Assembly (NCBI GenBank): GCA_900321335.1
Contig: ONVR01000191.1
Location: 1 to 11,498 of the forward strand
From: an uncultured Eubacteriales bacterium
GTDB taxonomy: Bacteria; Bacillota; Clostridia; Oscillospirales; Oscillospiraceae
Direction of reading: 5' to 3'
Length of the DNA: 11,498 nt
Every line of letters begins with the position of its first letter. Position 1 is the stretch's first letter. The translations under genes and the position numbers were made by a program. Under the pieces are notes generated by a model. That model was not told the origin of the DNA. It saw only the letters and a list, made by a program, of their open reading frames with translations, and did no database searches. Shown here in pieces: positions 5,590 to 11,498 of this stretch.

Positions 5590-8322
5590 TTAGACCGCCT
5601 CCTTCTTGCATTCTTTCTCGCCGAACAGCAGATCGGCTTCGGCAGAGGTCCGGATGGGACGCTCGGTTTCAAGCTGCTGCTTGTCCACGGCATCCAAAAT
5701 GAACTCCCAGCCCTGGCCGTAGTTGGGATCGGCCTCAACCTTCTCCACGTCGATGTTGCAGCTGTAGGGAGCCATGGCGGGGACGTAGTCGCCGATGAGA
5801 CGGCCCGGGGTCAGCACGTTGATGCTGCCGCCCTTATCCCAGCTCTTGTACTCGCCGTACTTGATGGGGTTGTAAATGCCGGAGGAGGTGTATGCGTGAA
5901 TGGTCTGGGGATACAGACGGTAGGTGACCCGGGCTACGCACAGGCAGCTGCCGCGGTCGTTGAACAGGCGGACAACGTCGCCGTCCTTGATGCCCTTCTG
6001 CTCCGCCAGCTTGTGGTTGATGTGGCAAACCAGGTAGGGGTTGCCGTTGATGATCACACGGTTTTTGGGGATCTCCCACAGCCACTTGGCGTGCTGGTTG
6101 TAATGGGTGTGATAGTCAAAGCGGGGGTGGGGAGAGATCAGACCGTAGGGGAACTTATCCGCAGACAGGGACTTGTGGCCCTCCCAGGAATCCTGGTACT
6201 GGGGAATGGGACGGCGTGCCTCGTCGTCGGGAGCCCAGTAGGTCAGAGACTCGGATACGAACTCGAACTTGCCGGAGAAGGTACCCAGCAGATGCTCCTC
6301 CTGGAACACCTTGTGGTTCATGGTGTCGCAGGCGCGGTTCTCGGCAAACCAGTTGAAGCCGGGGTAACGGTCCCAGTTCTCGATCAGGCCGGTCTTGGGA
6401 TCCTTGTCCTCTTCCTTGTTGGAGACGGGGATGATATAGTAGCCCTTCTTCTTGAACTCTTCCCAGCTCATGGCCTTGGGCAGATCGGAGAACTGCCAGA
6501 AGCGCTTGGCCCAGGCTTCCTCATCCCGGCCCTCGGTGAAGCGCTCACCGAAGCCCAGACGGGCGGCAACCTGAGAGAAGATCCAGAAGTCAGAGCGGGA
6601 ATCCCACAGAGGCTCGATGGCCTTTTCCTGGTAAACGATGATCTGCCAGGAGTTGCCGGTCTCGGAGTGGCTGCAGTAGCCGCCGATACCGGAGGAGCCG
6701 ACCTCACCGATATCCGTGCGCTCCAGGTTGGAGCAGGCGGGCAGGATCACGTCGGCATGACGGGTTTCCGGCGTCATGTAGATATCCTGGTTGATGACGA
6801 ACTCCAGCTCAGGGCTCTTGTACATCTTGGCCCACTTATTGGTGTCCAGCATGGTTCCGAAGAAGGAGCCGCCGTAACGCCAGAAGCCGTGTACCTTGTT
6901 GTAGCCGGGAGCGGGGTATACGTGACGGGTGAACTCCAGATCCACGCCGCCGCCGCAGAAGCCCTCGCCGTACCACTCGTAGTGGCCGTCGAGAATGGCG
7001 TCGGGGAGGTTGGGACGGTACAGCACCTGCTCAACGGGGTTGACGGGCGCGTCGTCGCAGATGGGGTACTTGGCGATGGACGCCAGAGGATCGGAGTAGC
7101 CGCCGAACCAGAAGTTGTAGTTCATGGGGCCGCCGCAGCCGGGGGACCAGAAGTTGCGTCCCGGCTTGCCCATGCCCTGCATGGCAAACAGCAGGACCAG
7201 CAGACGGGCGTACTCGGTGCCGTTGGCAGAGCGGCAGGCGCCGCCGAAGCCGCCGCGCATGCCGGAGCCGCCGGTAGTGGGCGTGCTCGCCCAGCGGCGG
7301 GCAATGGCCTTGATGTCCATGGCAGGCACCAGGGTCAGCTCCTCGGCCCACTTGGGGGTCTTGGGGGTGCCGTCGGGGCCGCGGCCAAGGATATGGTCGG
7401 CAAACTCTTTGAAGCGGTGGCCGTGCTGGGCCACGTACTCCTTGTCATAGGTGCCCTCGGTGATCCACACGTAGGCAATGGCCTCCAGCAGCGCCGCGTC
7501 GGTGCCCATACGGGGGCCGATCCACTTGTCAGCGTGCTTGACGGAGGTGTAGTTGTTGAAGGGGTCAATGTAGATGAACTGGATGCCCATCTCCTTCATC
7601 CACCAGCGCCACAGAGCGGACTCCTGCGCGGAGTAGCCGCCGCGGCTGGTGTCGGGGTCGGTGGACCAGCAGATCATGGTCTCCACGTTCTGCATGGCCA
7701 TCTCCAGCATATCATAGGGTTCGGGGCCGCCCAGACGCCAGTAGTAGCCGTAGGTGTGGGGGGTGCCCCAGTGGAAGCCTTCCCAGGAGTCGGGGTTATC
7801 GGCGATACGGGTGTAGCCCATCATGGAGAAGAAGCGGTTGAACAGGGAGATCTTGTAGCCGACCAGGCCCCAGCTGTGGTGGGAGGAGGTACATGCGGTG
7901 ATGGTCTCCTTGCCGTAGGTCTTCTGCAGACGCTTGATCTCACGGGCGACCAGGCTCAGAGCCTCGTCCCAGGAGGCGCGGCGGTAGCCGGACTTGCCGC
8001 GGTTTTCCGTGTTTCTGTTCTTGCCGTCGGGAGTCTCCACGAAATCCTCGCGGATCATGGGGTACTTCAGACGGTCGTAGGAATACGTCTTGTCTCTCTC
8101 ACAGTAGCCCAGCAGGGACATGGTCATCTTCCGCTGGGGGGTGTACTCTTTGCCCCGGGCCTTGATGACCCATCCGGCGGGATCGTCGTCCGTCAGAACG
8201 ACGGGGCGTACACGGCGGATGACGCCGTCAATGGTGTGCAGTGTCATGGGACCGCCCACGCACACGCTGTGGGTGATCCGCTCCTTCTTGCTGTCGGAGC
8301 GCATGGCTTTTTCAAAACTCAT
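5590..8322 (-). CDS. Molybdopterin oxidoreductase large subunit, pyrogallol-phloroglucinol transhydroxylase / resorcinol hydroxylase branch
   Basis: Catalytic subunit of the DMSO reductase superfamily, 910 aa, expected to bind Mo (or W) with two molybdopterin guanine dinucleotides and to add or transfer a hydroxyl on a phenolic ring. It has no N-terminal [4Fe-4S] cysteine motif and no Tat signal, both true of the cytoplasmic transhydroxylase. Blocks shared with the P. acidigallici enzyme include SSHHSWG (146-152), ADNPDSWEG (174-182), TDPDTS (221-226), DGTPKT (317-322), MQGMGKPG (381-388), ILPACSNLER (526-535), SPHPRF (730-735) and NDRGS (788-792). Residues matching catalytic H144, D174 and Y404 are H148, D178 and Y409, and the Mo-ligand candidate S175 is S179. 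Pocket positions C557, Y560 and W354 appear changed. The exact substrate is unknown. AAGGAGG overlaps the stop of the preceding small gene. Confidence 0.9.
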   Translation of the reverse strand: MSFEKAMRSDSKKERITHSVCVGGPMTLHTIDGVIRRVRPVVLTDDDPAGWVIKARGKEYTPQRKMTMSLLGYCERDKTYSYDRLKYPMIREDFVETPDGKNRNTENRGKSGYRRASWDEALSLVAREIKRLQKTYGKETITACTSSHHSWGLVGYKISLFNRFFSMMGYTRIADNPDSWEGFHWGTPHTYGYYWRLGGPEPYDMLEMAMQNVETMICWSTDPDTSRGGYSAQESALWRWWMKEMGIQFIYIDPFNNYTSVKHADKWIGPRMGTDAALLEAIAYVWITEGTYDKEYVAQHGHRFKEFADHILGRGPDGTPKTPKWAEELTLVPAMDIKAIARRWASTPTTGGSGMRGGFGGACRSANGTEYARLLVLLFAMQGMGKPGRNFWSPGCGGPMNYNFWFGGYSDPLASIAKYPICDDAPVNPVEQVLYRPNLPDAILDGHYEWYGEGFCGGGVDLEFTRHVYPAPGYNKVHGFWRYGGSFFGTMLDTNKWAKMYKSPELEFVINQDIYMTPETRHADVILPACSNLERTDIGEVGSSGIGGYCSHSETGNSWQIIVYQEKAIEPLWDSRSDFWIFSQVAARLGFGERFTEGRDEEAWAKRFWQFSDLPKAMSWEEFKKKGYYIIPVSNKEEDKDPKTGLIENWDRYPGFNWFAENRACDTMNHKVFQEEHLLGTFSGKFEFVSESLTYWAPDDEARRPIPQYQDSWEGHKSLSADKFPYGLISPHPRFDYHTHYNQHAKWLWEIPKNRVIINGNPYLVCHINHKLAEQKGIKDGDVVRLFNDRGSCLCVARVTYRLYPQTIHAYTSSGIYNPIKYGEYKSWDKGGSINVLTPGRLIGDYVPAMAPYSCNIDVEKVEADPNYGQGWEFILDAVDKQQLETERPIRTSAEADLLFGEKECKKEAV

Positions 8323-8337
8323 CGAAACTACTCCTCC

Positions 8338-8853
8338 TTACACCTTAACTTCGACCATGGCCTTGGCATAATCGCTTCTGGGATCGATCTCCACCATGGT
8401 GCCGACGTACTTGCCGTCCTTGCGCTCAAAGGCACGCAGGTCGTAGTCCTCCATTACGGGGATCCAGTAGATCTTGCCGTCGGGACCCTGATAGTGCTTG
8501 CCCAGATGGAAGCGATGCTGGAGCATGTCGTTTCCGAAGGGGTCGGTCTTACGGGCGTTTGCGTAGTTGAGATTCAGGAAGCTGGGGTTGACAACGCCGT
8601 ACTTCTCCCAGCGCATGGGGCCGATGTCCTTCCAGTCGTCGGTCATGGAGCGCATGGTCTCCACGATCACGTCGTATACGTCGGTGCCGGGCATGCCGCA
8701 GCCCTCAAAGCCCTCGTACCAGACGCGGTAGGCGTTCATGTGCTCGCTGGGGTGATCCTTCAGGATCTCCTTGACGCGGGCGACCAGCTCGTCCTTGGTC
8801 AACGTTACGTTCTCGTCGGGAAGACGCAGAAGATATTTTTTCGTCAGATCCAT
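8338..8853 (-). CDS. Unknown 171-aa protein next to the transhydroxylase large subunit
   Basis: I do not recognise a family. The protein is soluble, with no signal peptide or membrane segment. Residues 17-33 look like a short amphipathic helix (LTKDELVARVKEILKD). The centre is rich in aromatic residues and glycine: YRVWYEGFEGCGMPG (42-56, with the only cysteine at 52) and WEKYGVVNPSFLNLNYANA (82-100), then LQHRFHLGKHYQGPDGKIYW (111-130), and a beta-like tail. The MRSMTDDWKDIGPMRW stretch suggests a compact domain that may bind a ligand or a partner. Its TAA lies within the AAGGAGG site of the large-subunit gene, 15 nt before that ATG, and it has its own AAGGAGG, so both are made together. A third subunit or a dedicated maturation chaperone is possible (inference). 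Confidence 0.85.
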   Translation of the reverse strand: MDLTKKYLLRLPDENVTLTKDELVARVKEILKDHPSEHMNAYRVWYEGFEGCGMPGTDVYDVIVETMRSMTDDWKDIGPMRWEKYGVVNPSFLNLNYANARKTDPFGNDMLQHRFHLGKHYQGPDGKIYWIPVMEDYDLRAFERKDGKYVGTMVEIDPRSDYAKAMVEVKV

Positions 8854-8867
8854 ATTCTACTTCCTCC

Positions 8868-9164
8868 TTATCTCTTGCAGTCGTCTGCAAGCGCTTTTTT
8901 CTGCTCGGGCGTGCCGGTTCCCCGGCCGTCGCCGTAGCCGTAGCTCCAATCCGCAGGCAGGTCGTACTCGGCGACCTTCACGGCCTCGCCGGGGATCACG
9001 CCGGTGCCGTAGAACTTTTTGCAAAGCGCGGCCTTGGCCAGCTCCAGCGCCTGCTCCTCGTTTTCGGCACATACGGTGACCTGGGCGGGCTTTACGAACA
9101 GGCTATGGGGCTCCGTGGGCTTTTCCCACTGCTTTTTGGCAGCCTCAAAAACATATTTTTTCAT
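8868..9164 (-). CDS. Unknown 98-aa protein of the transhydroxylase-like operon
   Basis: No family recognised. Small, soluble and mixed in charge. It begins MKKYVFEAAKKQ, then a predicted strand (QVTVCAENEE, 28-37) and a helix (EQALELAKAALCKKF, 37-51), a strand-strand-helix pattern common in small partner subunits of oxygenase or hydroxylase complexes, though that resemblance is only topological. The tail is glycine-rich (WSYGYGDGRGTGTPE, 73-87) and ends in a basic-acidic helix. GGAGG precedes the ATG by 8 nt and the gene is 12 nt after the Nudix-like gene, so it is co-transcribed. Real coding status is supported by the ribosome binding site, tight packing and GC-rich third positions like its neighbours. 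Confidence 0.8.
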   Translation of the reverse strand: MKKYVFEAAKKQWEKPTEPHSLFVKPAQVTVCAENEEQALELAKAALCKKFYGTGVIPGEAVKVAEYDLPADWSYGYGDGRGTGTPEQKKALADDCKR

Positions 9165-9176
9165 GTCGGGGCCTCC

Positions 9177-9641
9177 TTAATACATTCTGACGTTCTGAAT
9201 TTCGCGGCCGTTGACCCAGGCGTCGTACTTGGCCAGGAAATTCGCGTCGTCGCCGGCAAACTCGTACTGGGCAAGCTCGGTGGGGTGGACCCACTTGAAC
9301 TCGTCGTATACGCCGGTCTGGGGCTCGGACTGCCACTTGTTCACAGCGCTGTAGTAGCTGTGCCAGAAGGCCTTGGTGTTGGTGTTATGGGTGATGTTGC
9401 CGTTGGCGATGTGTTCCTCAAAGCCATCGGAGGGGCGCTTGTGACCGATCATCTCCATCTTGCCGACGGTGATCTTCATGCCCAGCTGTTCCCAGGCGGC
9501 GCGCTCAGCGGCCTCGGGGGGATACTCGTTGGTGCGGACCTTCGTGGTGGGGAACTCCCACACGCCGTCCTTCTTTCTGCAGATCAGCACATCTCCGGTA
9601 GGGCCGGCGTGATGCTGGATCAGCACGGAAACAAATCTCAT
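9177..9641 (-). CDS. Nudix-fold protein with degenerate Nudix box
   Basis: A 154-aa Nudix-superfamily protein. The fold is shown by VLICRKKDGVWEFP (18-31), the helix around 43-54, and the late YDEFKWVHPTELAQYEF (112-128). The Nudix box keeps its exact spacing (G-x5-E-x7-R-E-U-x-E-E-x-G) but reads T33, E39, R47, A48, E51, Q52, G54. The first G and two of the three core metal-binding glutamates (E53 and E57 of MutT) are therefore replaced by T, A and Q. Pyrophosphate hydrolysis is unlikely; binding of a nucleotide or dinucleotide-like ligand remains possible. It has AAGGAGTG before the ATG and lies mid-operon upstream of a bis-MGD enzyme. Because MGD itself is a GDP-type pyrophosphate, a cofactor-handling role is a reasonable guess. 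Confidence 0.82.
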   Translation of the reverse strand: MRFVSVLIQHHAGPTGDVLICRKKDGVWEFPTTKVRTNEYPPEAAERAAWEQLGMKITVGKMEMIGHKRPSDGFEEHIANGNITHNTNTKAFWHSYYSAVNKWQSEPQTGVYDEFKWVHPTELAQYEFAGDDANFLAKYDAWVNGREIQNVRMY

Positions 9642-9664
9642 ATTCTGTACACTCCTTTTTGTAA

Positions 9665-9862
9665 TTACAGGCTGTACTGATGCTCGGCCATTTTGTAGCC
9701 CTGAGCCTCAAGCTCGGCACCGACGCGCTCCCGGAACTGCCGGACAGTTTCCATGGTCACATCTCTGTCGATGCGCTTTACCTCCACGTCGTCTTCCATG
9801 ACGGAGGCCCACTCGGTAAAGCCGCCTCTGGTGCTTCTGCAACAGAATTTATAAGTTTTCAA
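9665..9862 (-). CDS. Unknown 65-aa protein, TTG start
   Basis: No family recognised. Very small soluble protein: a CC pair near the N-terminus (YKFCCRSTRGGFTEW, 4-18), a strand-like segment EDDVEVKRI and a long helix (VTMETVRQFRERVGAELEAQGY, 35-56). The start is TTG because a perfect AAGGAGG stands 7 nt before it; the next ATG (codon 22) has no comparable site and would remove a third of the protein. It lies 12 nt after the first small gene, whose stop codon overlaps this ribosome binding site, and 23 nt before the Nudix-like gene. It may be a small partner or regulatory subunit; nothing in the sequence shows a catalytic role. Confidence 0.72.
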   Translation of the reverse strand: MKTYKFCCRSTRGGFTEWASVMEDDVEVKRIDRDVTMETVRQFRERVGAELEAQGYKMAEHQYSL

Positions 9863-9869
9863 ATCTGTT

Positions 9870-9876
9870 CCTCCTT
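9870..9876 (-). promoter_or_regulatory. Ribosome binding site fixing a TTG start
   Basis: AAGGAGG on the minus strand with 7 nt to TTG (9862-9860). It overlaps the TAA stop (9877-9875) of the upstream gene, so the two are probably translated in a coupled way. Confidence 0.8.
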
Positions 9877-10327
9877 ACTGTTCACTTTCTGTCCATGACA
9901 TGAAATCCTGGTCCTCTGCGGGCAGGGCGCCGATATAGTCCAGGAAATTGATGATTCCCCGTTCCGCGGCGACCATAACGCCCATGTAGTCCATGCCCGG
10001 CTGATAGATGATTTCAAACAACTGATCCGCCGCGTTTGGGAGGTTTTTCAGCATGGCCGTGTTTCGCTCATCCATAGCCCAGCTTTTGAATCTGCCTTCT
10101 TCCGCGTCGAACTTGTGGATGAAGCACTGATACTGATTGTTGCGAATGAAGGTATACATGACCTCCATGCCTGACAAAACGGCGACCATTCCGCCGTCCC
10201 GCATGACTTTCAGCATCTGTTCTCCGTCCTTCTCAAGAGCGCCGATCCGCACGTCGTTGCTGTGATCGCGTCCGTCGTCCTTGATGGGACATGGTTCTCG
10301 ATTGGGATTGTCGGGTCTTTTACGCAT
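9875..10327 (-). CDS. Unknown protein, first gene of the transhydroxylase-like operon (113 or 150 aa)
   Basis: No family recognised. The open frame is 150 codons from ATG at 10327, but that start has only a distant GGAG (12 nt away) and the first 37 residues are hydrophilic and low in structure. An ATG at codon 38 (10216) has GGAG 5 nt upstream within AAGGACGGAG and would give 113 aa starting MLKVMRDGGMVAVLSGMEV; this is perhaps more likely. The body has strands (MVAVLSGMEVMYTFIRNNQYQCFIHKFD, 47-74), a helical centre (LPNAADQLFEIIYQPG, 96-111) and a hydrophobic stretch (MGVMVAAERGIINFLDYIGAL, 115-135) too polar for a membrane helix. First gene after the promoter and leader; TAA overlaps the next gene's ribosome binding site. 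Confidence 0.75.
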   Translation of the reverse strand: MRKRPDNPNREPCPIKDDGRDHSNDVRIGALEKDGEQMLKVMRDGGMVAVLSGMEVMYTFIRNNQYQCFIHKFDAEEGRFKSWAMDERNTAMLKNLPNAADQLFEIIYQPGMDYMGVMVAAERGIINFLDYIGALPAEDQDFMSWTESEQ

Positions 10328-10483
10328 TGTTCCGGCCGGCTCCGGCTTTGGGTTTTATCCGCGTGCGGGCCGCAGATCCAAAGCTGCCGTTGACCGATCA
10401 TACACCTCTCTTTCCGATAGGCGCCAGGCGCCCCTGATTCGTTTGAAATGCTGTTTCCTTTTCAAAAAACGTGAAGGCCGTTC

Positions 10484-10569
10484 CGTTTCCAGTGTACGAC
10501 CCCGCAAGCCAAACGGCTCAGGCCAGAGGATCCTAGGCGAACACCCTTAGATCCGGTGGCTCGGAAACA
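10484..10569 (-). promoter_or_regulatory. Structured 5' leader, candidate riboswitch-like junction
   Basis: Within the leader of about 255 nt between the promoter and the first start codon, an 86-nt segment can fold into a closed three-way junction on the minus strand. TGTTTCCG (10569-10562) pairs with TGGAAACG (10491-10484). Inside are a 10-position hairpin with one mismatch and one wobble (10554-10528, GGATCTAAGG/CCTAGGATCC) and a small AGCC-GTTT-GGCT hairpin (10518-10507). A second GGAAAC at 10458-10453 could compete for the first strand, and a T6 tract lies at 10469-10464, but no convincing terminator stem precedes it. A molybdenum-cofactor-responsive element would fit the operon; I cannot confirm the motif by eye. 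The rest of 10328-10741 holds the promoter, inverted repeats and the upstream terminator, with no convincing gene. Confidence 0.4.
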
Positions 10570-10588
10570 TATAAAATCATACACACTA

Positions 10589-10617
10589 ATATTAAAATAT
10601 TTTACCCCGAATGTCAA
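10589..10617 (-). promoter_or_regulatory. Strong promoter of the seven-gene transhydroxylase-like operon
   Basis: On the minus strand a perfect TTGACA (10617-10612) is 17 nt from TAATAT (10594-10589) in an AT-rich island. The start is expected near 10582. All seven genes down to 4720 follow on the same strand with gaps of 0-23 nt and no terminator, so one transcript is likely. Confidence 0.82.
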
Positions 10618-10625
10618 CACGATTC

Positions 10626-10641
10626 TCCCTTCCACAAGGGA
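10626..10641. repeat. Inverted repeat just upstream of the operon -35 box
   Basis: Perfect 6-bp arms TCCCTT/AAGGGA around a 4-nt spacer, ending 9 bp upstream of the -35 box. This position, about 45-60 bp before the start, suits an activator site, but the arms are short and chance is not excluded. A second small palindrome, GGTTGTAACC, lies at 10681-10690. Confidence 0.35.
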
Positions 10642-10690
10642 AAACCATTAGCATTATTTCGACGCCGGTAACATCGAATTGGTTGTAACC

Positions 10691-10740
10691 AAACAATCAA
10701 AGGAAGCAGCGGCTCCTGCCGCTGCTTCCTTTGATTGTTT
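10691..10740. terminator. Long perfect hairpin terminator after the flavoprotein gene
   Basis: A 23-bp perfect stem (AAACAATCAAAGGAAGCAGCGGC and its complement) with a 4-nt loop, starting right after the flavoprotein TGA on the minus strand. The A-rich start and T-rich end give a U run in both directions (the T run is longer on the plus strand). It separates the flavoprotein unit from the promoter at 10589-10617. Confidence 0.85.
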
Positions 10741-10741
10741 T

Positions 10742-11498
10742 TCAGACTCTACCCACGTTTCTGGCCGCCATATAGGCCAGGGCCGTCGCATTTGTGATGT
10801 TTTTCGGGGAAACGCAGTCTCCGATGGGGTAAAACGCCGGAGCGCAGGGGGCGAGGGCGGCAGCCTCCTGCTGAAGAGGCCGCTGGCCCACGGCGTAGAT
10901 CACCGTGTCGGCAGGGACGGTCTGCTCCACACCATCGGACTCTGTGACCACGCCCTGCGCCGTTATGGCCTTGGCTCTGGTCCGCAGCCGGATGTCCAGC
11001 CCGTATTTTTTGATCTGGACCCGGACGCCGGACATGTGCAGGAAATTGCCGCCGTCGCTTACATGGTCCAGCATTTCCACGATGGTGATCTTCCGTCCCA
11101 TCATGGCCAGGTGCAGGCCCAGCTCGATCCCCACCAGACCGGCACCCAGGATCACCACGTTCTGCCCCACCTTGTCCGGGGCGTAGTAGGCCTCCTCGGC
11201 GCCCATGACGTTGGCACCGTCGATGCCCGGAATGGGGGGCTTGACGGGACGGGCACCCAGACATGCGATGATGGCGTCGGGCGCGACAGAACTGGCGTAT
11301 TCGGGGGTGACGGCGGTGTTGAGCCGCACGTCCACACCGGCTTCCGCTACAAAGCGGGCCTGCTGATTGAGATAATCGTCCAGCTTCGTTTTGAAGGGCA
11401 CGTCCCGCTCACAGCGCAGCGCGCCGCCGAGCTGTCCCGTTTTTTCGCAGAGAATGACCTCGTGACCACGGCGGGCGCACTGGATCGCGGCCTCCATA
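10742..11498 (-). CDS. NAD(P)/FAD oxidoreductase, C-terminal part (OYE / 2,4-dienoyl-CoA reductase type), 5' end outside window
   Basis: The visible 251 codons are the C-terminal pyridine-nucleotide-disulfide-reductase-like part of a flavoprotein. The frame continues upstream of the window; the ATG at 11497 is an internal Met, as in the G-x-A-G-M-E-A-A start of these domains. Visible motifs are GHEVILCEKTGQLGG (11-25) ending the first FAD strand-helix, ACLGARP (78-84), the NAD(P) loop GAGLVG (118-123) with an acidic E at the end of its second strand (E141), YAVGQRP (201-207), and the second FAD motif YPIGD (223-227). This fits the tail of an old-yellow-enzyme/enoate or dienoyl-CoA reductase, but a stand-alone dehydrogenase of the same superfamily is possible because the barrel would lie outside. 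Its own transcript ends in the hairpin at 10691-10740. Confidence 0.9.
   Translation of the reverse strand, partial: MEAAIQCARRGHEVILCEKTGQLGGALRCERDVPFKTKLDDYLNQQARFVAEAGVDVRLNTAVTPEYASSVAPDAIIACLGARPVKPPIPGIDGANVMGAEEAYYAPDKVGQNVVILGAGLVGIELGLHLAMMGRKITIVEMLDHVSDGGNFLHMSGVRVQIKKYGLDIRLRTRAKAITAQGVVTESDGVEQTVPADTVIYAVGQRPLQQEAAALAPCAPAFYPIGDCVSPKNITNATALAYMAARNVGRV

Noticed and set aside
6700..7400. CCG-rich repeated triplets in the large-subunit gene as a possible repeat array
   Set aside because: They reflect glycine codons (GGC) on the coding strand, not a true repeat.
4573..8937. A 1454-codon open frame on the plus strand
   Set aside because: It runs antisense to the Fe-S subunit, large subunit and 171-aa genes. 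The product is a Val/Gly/Ala/Leu-rich shadow with no domain, caused by GC-rich codon use on the minus strand, and it has no promoter or suitable ribosome binding site.
10464..10469. T6 tract (minus strand) in the long leader as a terminator
   Set aside because: No stable GC-rich stem was found directly upstream, only a three-pair GAA/TTC element.
10281..10550. An 89-codon plus-strand frame in the leader region
   Set aside because: It has a basic, low-complexity product, no clear ribosome binding site, and overlaps the promoter leader and start of the minus-strand operon.

Overview
The window looks like chromosome from a GC-rich, strictly anaerobic Gram-positive, most likely a gut clostridium of the Oscillospiraceae type (inference). 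Reasons: near-consensus AAGGAGG ribosome binding sites before almost every gene, sigma-A-type promoters, a tandem glycine riboswitch, a butyrate kinase, a YtrA-type GntR/ABC operon and a cytoplasmic molybdenum hydroxytransferase-like enzyme. No RNA genes, insertion sequences, CRISPR arrays or phage genes were seen.

Layout. (1) 1-1503, minus strand: the N-terminal 383 codons of an AGCS sodium:amino-acid symporter, preceded by its promoter, a tandem glycine riboswitch and an intrinsic terminator. (2) 1573-2739, plus strand: butyrate kinase from its own promoter, starting at GTG. (3) 2736-4652, plus strand: a three-gene operon (ABC ATPase, ABC-2 permease, YtrA-like GntR repressor) with overlapping genes and a perfect palindrome over the -10 box. 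(4) 4672-4705: a 34-bp perfect palindrome serving as shared terminator between convergent operons. (5) 10617-4720, minus strand: a seven-gene operon. A strong promoter and a leader of about 255 nt are followed by five small genes (150, 65, 154, 98 and 171 codons), then the large (910 aa) and small (289 aa) subunits of a molybdopterin oxidoreductase of the pyrogallol-phloroglucinol transhydroxylase / resorcinol hydroxylase branch. (6) 10691-11498, minus strand: a long hairpin terminator and the C-terminal part of an OYE/dienoyl-reductase-type flavoprotein.

The seven-gene operon is the most interesting part. The two large genes match the transhydroxylase family in subunit size, Fe-S cluster count, absence of an Fe-S site in the large subunit and conserved catalytic residues, but several pocket residues differ, so the substrate may be another phenol. 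The five upstream small proteins include a Nudix-fold protein that has lost two of its three core metal-binding glutamates. I recognise no family for the other four. They may be maturation factors, extra subunits or sensors for the enzyme (inference).

A possible theme is anaerobic breakdown of polyphenols: ring hydroxyl transfer by the Mo enzyme, reductions by the flavoprotein, and ATP formation at butyrate kinase. The genes lie in separate transcription units, so this link is contextual only.
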